This document shows positions 14,958-18,203 of a stretch of 18,203 bases of DNA, one piece after another. The translations under genes and the position numbers were made by a program. Source of the stretch: Desulfobacteraceae bacterium (GTDB lineage: Bacteria > Desulfobacterota > Desulfobulbia > Desulfobulbales > Desulfobulbaceae); assembly GCA_022837185.1 (NCBI GenBank), contig JALHJD010000028.1, positions 1 through 18,203 of the forward strand. Reading direction: 5' to 3'. Under the pieces are notes generated by a model, which was not told the DNA's origin, searched no databases, and saw nothing but the letters and a program-made list of their open reading frames with translations. Numbering within the stretch: position 1 is the stretch's first letter; every line of letters begins with the position of its first letter.

Positions 14958-15653
14958 TTATCTATCCGGGTGTCCCGCGCTCGGGGCTTGTATTCTGCCG
15001 TCGCGGAGACGGACGACATGGTCGGCGCCGGCGCCGATTTCCCTGCTGTGGGTGGCCATCACCAGGGTGGTGTTGAATTCCCGCCGCAGTTCAAGGAGCA
15101 GTTGCAGGATGATGTCCCCGTTGACGGAATCGAGGTTGCCGGTCGGTTCGTCGGCGAAGACGATTAGCGGTCTGTTCACCAGGGCGCGGCAGATGGCCAC
15201 CCGCTGTTTTTCCCCTCCGGAAAGCTGGTGGGGGAAGTTGTTTTTTCTGTGTTCCAGGTCGACGCGGCGCAGCAGCTCCAGGGCCTTGGCAGCCGCCCGC
15301 CCGTCTCCGTTCAGCTCGGCCGGGAACATGATATTTTCCAGGGCGGTCAGGGAGGGGACCAGGTGGAAGGACTGAAAAACGTAGCCCATGGTCCGGTTGC
15401 GAAAAGGGGCAAGGGCGTCTTCGCTCAGGCCGGTGATGTCGGTTCCGGCAAGAACGACCCTGCCGTTGTCCGGCTTGTCCAGGCCCGACAGGAGGCTGAG
15501 CAGCGTCGATTTGCCGCTGCCGCTTTTTCCTTCGATGACAAGGAACTCACCGGCATGGGCTTTGATGCTGACATCGTCCAGCACCGTGATCTGCCTGGAA
15601 TCGATGGTATATGATTTGGAAAGATGTACTGCTTCCAGTCCGTTGCCGGTCAT
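14958..15653 (-). CDS. ybbA: YbbA-type ABC transporter ATPase (LolD/MacB family)
   Basis: The product has 231 residues, matching the roughly 228 of E. coli YbbA. All ATPase motifs are intact: Walker A GKSGSGKST (42-50), Q-loop Q94 in YVFQSF, signature LSGGEKQR (144-151), Walker B LIVFADEP with catalytic E169, and H-loop H202. The NFPHQLSGG lead-in and TGNLDS D-loop are typical of the LolD/MacB/YbbA group. It powers the adjoining YbbP permease. The ATG at 15653 is chosen because AGGA lies 8 bases upstream and the family begins just before the LxxVHLSKSY strand; an upstream in-frame start at 15752 would add 33 unconserved, Pro/Thr/Ser-rich residues. No strong promoter was found in the 185 bp upstream. 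Confidence 0.92.
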   Translation of the reverse strand: MTGNGLEAVHLSKSYTIDSRQITVLDDVSIKAHAGEFLVIEGKSGSGKSTLLSLLSGLDKPDNGRVVLAGTDITGLSEDALAPFRNRTMGYVFQSFHLVPSLTALENIMFPAELNGDGRAAAKALELLRRVDLEHRKNNFPHQLSGGEKQRVAICRALVNRPLIVFADEPTGNLDSVNGDIILQLLLELRREFNTTLVMATHSREIGAGADHVVRLRDGRIQAPSAGHPDR

Positions 15654-15838
15654 CGTGTTATCCTGTTTGCTCTGTGGTTTCCCGCCAGTCGGACAGGGCG
15701 GGGAAGAGGTTGTCCGCAGCGCTCCCGGGCGCCGAAAAACGGTCGATGCCAAACACGTTGCAGTGCCGGGGGAAATCCGCCGACAGAGAGCATGGTATCC
15801 GGTGGGCGCGCGTGTCGAAAACGCGGAGAGCCGGGAGT

Positions 15839-16234
15839 TCAGTCGAGGCGGATCTCCTCGCCGCCGATCAGGTTCAGGACCCGGTCGACCTTGAAGCGCA
15901 CCAGGAACTTCTCTCCCCTGGCCCTGTCTTCTTCGGGGCTCAGGGAGCGCCGGCTCATGGACGATATCAGCTTGTCATCGGTGCTTTCGTCAATGCGGGT
16001 CAGAAAGAGTCTGACACCCGCATATCCCCCGCCCTCCTCGATAAACAGATAATTGGCATGTCTGTTTTCCTGAAGATTTTGATGGGTGAGATGGTCGCGC
16101 ATGATAAAGGCGACCTCGTCGCTGCTCAGCACGTGCGGCCGCGAATAGACGGCGGCGTCGACTACTCCTTTTGCACTGCTGGTGGCCATGACGCCGACGC
16201 CCTTTTTTTCCTCGAAATACTGGTTCAGTTTCAT
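15839..16234 (-). CDS. Pyridoxamine 5'-phosphate oxidase-like flavin-binding split-barrel protein
   Basis: The product has 131 residues. The pattern GVGVMATSSAKGVVDAAVYSRPHVL, then VAFIMRDHLTHQNLQENRHANYLFIEE and GYAGVRLFLTRI, follows the small PNPOx-like fold: a strand reporting on substrate, a strand contacting FMN, and a helix with Gln-Asn before the dimer strand. Small members bind FMN, F420 or heme; the cofactor cannot be decided here, and calling it a PNP oxidase would overreach. The ATG at 16234 has GAGGA 8 bases upstream. It lies about 95 bp downstream of the 72-aa gene on the same strand and may be cotranscribed with it. Confidence 0.72.
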   Translation of the reverse strand: MKLNQYFEEKKGVGVMATSSAKGVVDAAVYSRPHVLSSDEVAFIMRDHLTHQNLQENRHANYLFIEEGGGYAGVRLFLTRIDESTDDKLISSMSRRSLSPEEDRARGEKFLVRFKVDRVLNLIGGEEIRLD

Positions 16235-16329
16235 GCAATCATCCTCGCTGTGTTTTTTTTGTCGGCGCCGTGTCCATCATGTTCCCGGTGGGGCCTGCAG
16301 GCGCCGTCCCGGCGGGCCGCGGCGGCGTT

Positions 16330-16548
16330 TTATATTTCCTGCACCGGAATGCCGCGGGCGGCAAGGTCGGCGCACACCTTCCTGACCTGCTGCCGATCGC
16401 AGTCGGTGATTTCGTAGGTATCCCGGATGCCGTCCGTGAAGGTAAAGGTGACCAGTCCATTCCGGTCAATAGTCACGCTGCGGATATATTCATTGTCCAG
16501 CCAGGGACGAAGACTTTCGGTAAAGTTGTGCAGGCTGCATTGCTTCAT
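16330..16548 (-). CDS. Hypothetical 72-aa cytoplasmic protein
   Basis: I do not recognise this gene. It is supported by a strong ribosome site (GGAGGG, 5 bases before the ATG at 16548), a promoter at 16635-16662 and a compact, balanced composition. The sequence reads as an amphipathic helix (SLRPWLDNEYI), three strand-like segments (SVTIDRNGLVTFTFTDGIRDTYEIT) and a closing helix (RQQVRKVCADLAARG), that is, a small alpha/beta fold. Two cysteines, C50 and C59, sit in the last third. There is no signal peptide or membrane helix. A longer frame upstream to 16809 is rejected because it would run across the divergent promoter region. Confidence 0.65.
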   Translation of the reverse strand: MKQCSLHNFTESLRPWLDNEYIRSVTIDRNGLVTFTFTDGIRDTYEITDCDRQQVRKVCADLAARGIPVQEI

Positions 16549-16613
16549 GAGATCCCTCCGTTGTCCGGGTTCGGTGAACCCGAATGATTGTGCCGGGTAT
16601 GGCATGTACATCT

Positions 16614-16642
16614 TTGACAGAAATATAGTATCATATTGTAAA
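16614..16642 (+). promoter_or_regulatory. Probable promoter of the zinc-ribbon gene (divergent)
   Basis: A perfect -35 TTGACA (16614-16619) is followed after 17 bases by TGTAAA (16637-16642, 4/6). It overlaps the minus-strand promoter, so the two divergent transcripts could be controlled together. Confidence 0.4.
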
Positions 16643-16662
16643 CAGGAATTCCCGGGAGGCAA
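16635..16662 (-). promoter_or_regulatory. Probable promoter of the 72-aa gene (divergent)
   Basis: On the minus strand, TTGCCT (16657-16662) and TACAAT (16635-16640, 5/6) are 16 bases apart, giving a leader of about 80 nt to the ATG at 16548. Confidence 0.4.
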
Positions 16663-16747
16663 TGGTTGAAATCGTCGGGGGAAAATCCCCCCTGACCGGC
16701 CGCTGTCCGCCGGGGCCGGCCACTGCATGTTTTTCGGGGGAGAAAAG

Positions 16748-16981
16748 ATGAGCATGAGAAAGATTGCATTATGGGTCGGTCTGTTTTCCCTGGCAATGGG
16801 GCTTTTCACCTATGACAGCGAAGTAGCGACTGCTCCGGTGCCGGTGGTCACCGGTGCGGTGGTGGTGGTTTTCGCTCTGTTGGGCTGGATACCGGAGCCC
16901 CGCCGCTGTGCATCCTGCGGCAGGATAAGCTTCGGCAGCGGGAGCCGTTGCAGCCGCTGCGGCGGCGAACTGCGGAAATAG
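16748..16981 (+). CDS. Small two-helix membrane protein with C-terminal zinc ribbon
   Basis: The product has 77 residues. Two hydrophobic helices (about 6-22 and 36-53) are followed by a C-terminal CASCGRISFGSGSRCSRCG, two CxxC knuckles 11 residues apart, typical of a zinc ribbon (about 58-74). The domain would sit on the cytoplasmic side if the N-terminus is also cytoplasmic. The ATG at 16748 has GGGGGAG 5 bases upstream; a longer start at 16727 lacks one. No named family is recognised. It is 41 bp upstream of a DUF2007-like gene on the same strand, and such domains are often found together with zinc ribbons, so the two may act as a pair. Confidence 0.72.
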   Translation: MSMRKIALWVGLFSLAMGLFTYDSEVATAPVPVVTGAVVVVFALLGWIPEPRRCASCGRISFGSGSRCSRCGGELRK

Positions 16982-17022
16982 GCGGGCATTGACTGGAGTC
17001 CGATGACAAAGGGGGATCATGC

Positions 17023-17280
17023 ATGAAAGATTTGATCAAGCCGGACAATGCCGCGGAAGCCCAGGCGCTGCACGCTCTTCTCCGGCAGCACGGGATTGAT
17101 GCAGTGGTGGTCTCGTTCCACGATACGGCGTATGACGGTATTTTTCAGGTCCGGTACGGCTGGGGGGTGATCCGGGTGGCGGAAGCGGATTTTGCCGAGG
17201 CCCGGAGGATCGTCCGGGAATGGAAGGAGGCTTCGCCCAGCGAGGTGCCCTGGCGTGATGAACCCTCTGGCCGGGACTGA
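17023..17280 (+). CDS. DUF2007-like small protein
   Basis: The product has 85 residues. It opens with a helix covering AAEAQALHALLRQHGI, then a strand AVVVSF, a central FQVRYGWGVIRVAEADFAEARRIVREW and an acidic, polar tail. This alpha-beta-beta-alpha layout, in which a short domain ends in a V..AD..EA..I helix, is that of DUF2007 (the putative signal-transducing or ACT-like small domain). The molecular role of the family is not known to me. The ATG at 17023 has GGGGGAT 7 bases upstream. It is probably cotranscribed with the zinc-ribbon gene just before it. Confidence 0.68.
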   Translation: MKDLIKPDNAAEAQALHALLRQHGIDAVVVSFHDTAYDGIFQVRYGWGVIRVAEADFAEARRIVREWKEASPSEVPWRDEPSGRD

Positions 17281-17337
17281 CCGGAGGGAGGAGGTATTTT
17301 TCTGCGTTCCGCGCCGACCGGGGCGGATTCACTACTG

Positions 17338-17496
17338 TCAGCAGCCGGGCTGCCCGGCGTGCCCACAGCATTTTTTGCCCTTGCGGATCTTTTCGGCGTT
17401 GTTCCTGAAGAACAGATAAATTTTCCTCCTCAGCGGCATGGGGCCGGAGAGGTTGGAAACAAATTTTCTGGCATCCGGCTTTTCCTTGTCACACAT
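17338..17496 (-). CDS. Cysteine-rich 52-aa microprotein ending CCGHAGQPGC
   Basis: This short gene begins MCDKEKPDARKF, continues through a basic amphipathic segment PLRRKIYLFFRNNAEKIRKG and ends KKCCGHAGQPGC. The terminal CCGHxGxPGC block with four potential ligands (three Cys, one His) looks like a metal or iron-sulfur site. I recall very similar short proteins in Desulfuromonadia-type genomes, without a known function. GAGGGG lies 4 bases upstream of the ATG at 17496, which supports real translation; the longer frame to 17700 enters the next gene and is rejected. It lies downstream of the SH3-anchor gene, separated by a strong hairpin. Confidence 0.6.
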   Translation of the reverse strand: MCDKEKPDARKFVSNLSGPMPLRRKIYLFFRNNAEKIRKGKKCCGHAGQPGC

Positions 17497-17529
17497 AGTC
17501 CCCTCGGCATTGCAGTCCACGAAGAACGC

Positions 17530-17564
17530 CCGTCCGGAGCCCGTTCTCGGGCACGACCGGACGG
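17530..17564. other. Strong hairpin upstream of the microprotein
   Basis: CCGTCCGG (17530-17537) pairs with CCGGACGG (17557-17564), and inside it GCCCG-TTCT-CGGGC (17539-17552) forms a second stem. It lies between the SH3-anchor stop (17607) and the microprotein start (17496) on the minus strand. There is no U-tract, so an RNA processing or stabilising hairpin is as likely as a terminator. Confidence 0.45.
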
Positions 17565-17606
17565 CGGCCGGAACGATTGCGGCGCGGGCTCGGCGGCCCG
17601 GCCTGT

Positions 17607-18203
17607 CTAATAGAGGGTTGATTTCCGGCGGCGTGATTTGCCGCTGATCAACCCGAGCACCCACCCCGTGATCAGGACGAGGCCGCCAGCCAGGAACCAT
17701 TTCAACGAGGTGTTTTTCGCTAATTTCCTGTTTTCCCCCTCAATCTCCGCCAGTTGCTGTTTGATAAGCTGGTTTTCCCGGACCGTTTCATCCAGGTTTT
17801 GTTTGATGGCGATGACATCGGCGGTGTCCGTGCGCAGGCCCTGGTAATTGCTGCGGACTTCGTCCCGCTCGGCAATACAGGCGTTGAGTTCCTGTTGACT
17901 CTGGGAATATGCCGTCGTCAGTTCCTCCATTTCCAGGCGGACCTTGTCATATTCCTGCTCCAGCTGCTCGTTCCGGGTCTTGAGAGCGGCCATGCGTTCG
18001 GAAAGCGGAGGTTCCGCGCTCAGGTATCTTTTCAGCATCCAGCCCTCGGTTCCCCCCTGGGTTCTTACCCTGACCCATGAGCCGGCTTCCTCGAGAACGG
18101 TTACCGCCAGTCCGTCCGGAACCACCGCGAGAATTTTGTAGTCCGTTCCCTGCCCCGACCGGATCGGCACTTCCGTGCTCGGCTGGACAAAGAGGGTTTG
18201 ACC
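17607..18203 (-). CDS. SH3-like / coiled-coil / C-terminal membrane anchor protein (TIGR04211-type), 5' end outside window
   Basis: The frame runs through the right edge; 198 codons are visible. It starts inside an SH3b-like domain (GQTLFVQPSTEVPIRSGQGTD, then YKILAVVPDGLAVTVLEEAGSWVRVRTQGGTEGWMLKRYL). A long coiled coil follows (about 55-155 of the visible part, LKTRNEQLEQEYDKVRLEMEEL and on), then one hydrophobic helix (WFLAGGLVLITGWVLGLISG) and a basic tail KSRRRKSTLY. This order is that of the TIGR04211 SH3-and-anchor family: periplasmic SH3 domain, coiled coil and a C-terminal inner-membrane anchor with a short cytoplasmic basic tail. Its function is unproven, probably envelope-related. 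A GTG at 18170 lies mid-domain and is not the true start; the signal peptide should be beyond 18203. Confidence 0.82.
   Translation of the reverse strand, partial: GQTLFVQPSTEVPIRSGQGTDYKILAVVPDGLAVTVLEEAGSWVRVRTQGGTEGWMLKRYLSAEPPLSERMAALKTRNEQLEQEYDKVRLEMEELTTAYSQSQQELNACIAERDEVRSNYQGLRTDTADVIAIKQNLDETVRENQLIKQQLAEIEGENRKLAKNTSLKWFLAGGLVLITGWVLGLISGKSRRRKSTLY

Noticed and set aside
12624..15167. 847-codon open frame on the plus strand opposite ybbP and ybbA
   Set aside because: It lies entirely antisense to two well-supported genes, is rich in Gly/Asp/Glu/Gln as expected from complementing their codons, has no recognisable domain and crosses the ybbP-ybbA junction.
16240..16329. Terminator with CGGCGCCG and a run of eight Ts
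   Set aside because: The T-run precedes the palindrome on the plus strand and reads as As on the minus strand, the wrong order for either gene.
17607..18170. Complete gene starting with GTG at 18170
   Set aside because: The frame stays open to the window edge and the upstream residues complete the SH3 domain, so the true start lies outside.

Overview
This is an 18.2-kb piece of a GC-rich, Gram-negative chromosome. Signal peptides, lipoproteins, a probable outer-membrane protein, a tesA/ybbA/ybbP locus, a GAF/HD-GYP regulator, a BON lipoprotein and an SH3-anchor (TIGR04211-type) protein together suggest a proteobacterium in the broad sense. My best guess is Desulfobacterota (the former Deltaproteobacteria), from the mix of families and from the MBG/kelch exoprotein and CCGHxGxPGC microprotein styles. 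That placement is inference. No rRNA, tRNA, IS transposase, CRISPR array or phage gene was seen.

Layout from left to right: (1) A truncated membrane GAF/HD-GYP protein on the minus strand (1-1211). (2) A plus-strand run of envelope genes (1531-3698): a YhcB/ZapG-like membrane protein with a long disordered tail, a BON-domain lipoprotein, a Sel1-repeat secreted protein, and an orphan two-helix membrane ORF resembling the N-terminus of membrane-anchored Mrr-type restriction endonucleases. A SAM-dependent methyltransferase (3776-4516) follows. (3) A convergent exported, probably outer-membrane protein (4573-5547, minus). (4) A roughly 0.9-kb non-coding stretch holding a cloverleaf-like palindromic element flanked by imperfect direct repeats and a heptamer-periodic tract. 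(5) A giant secreted protein with 13 kelch repeats and several Ig-like domains (6458-9982). (6) A MobA/MocA-like nucleotidyltransferase homologue with a degenerate signature (10003-10587, minus), then a small exported membrane protein (11092-11415, plus). (7) The minus-strand set ybbA-ybbP-tesA (15653 down to 11440), with a second copy of the palindromic element between ybbP and tesA. (8) A cluster of small genes (15839-17496): a pyridoxamine-phosphate-oxidase-like flavin protein, a 72-aa unknown, a two-helix zinc-ribbon protein, a DUF2007-like protein and a cysteine-rich 52-aa microprotein. (9) The 3' part of an SH3/coiled-coil/membrane-anchor protein that runs off the right edge.

Most genes deal with the cell envelope or export. 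The only clear multi-gene functional unit is the YbbA-YbbP ABC system with the TesA-type lysophospholipase/thioesterase lipoprotein. The most unusual signals are the two related cloverleaf elements, the truncated restriction-enzyme-like membrane ORF, the degenerate nucleotidyltransferase and the group of small metal-site proteins at the right end. I found no complete new defence or mobile system; these are separate leads.
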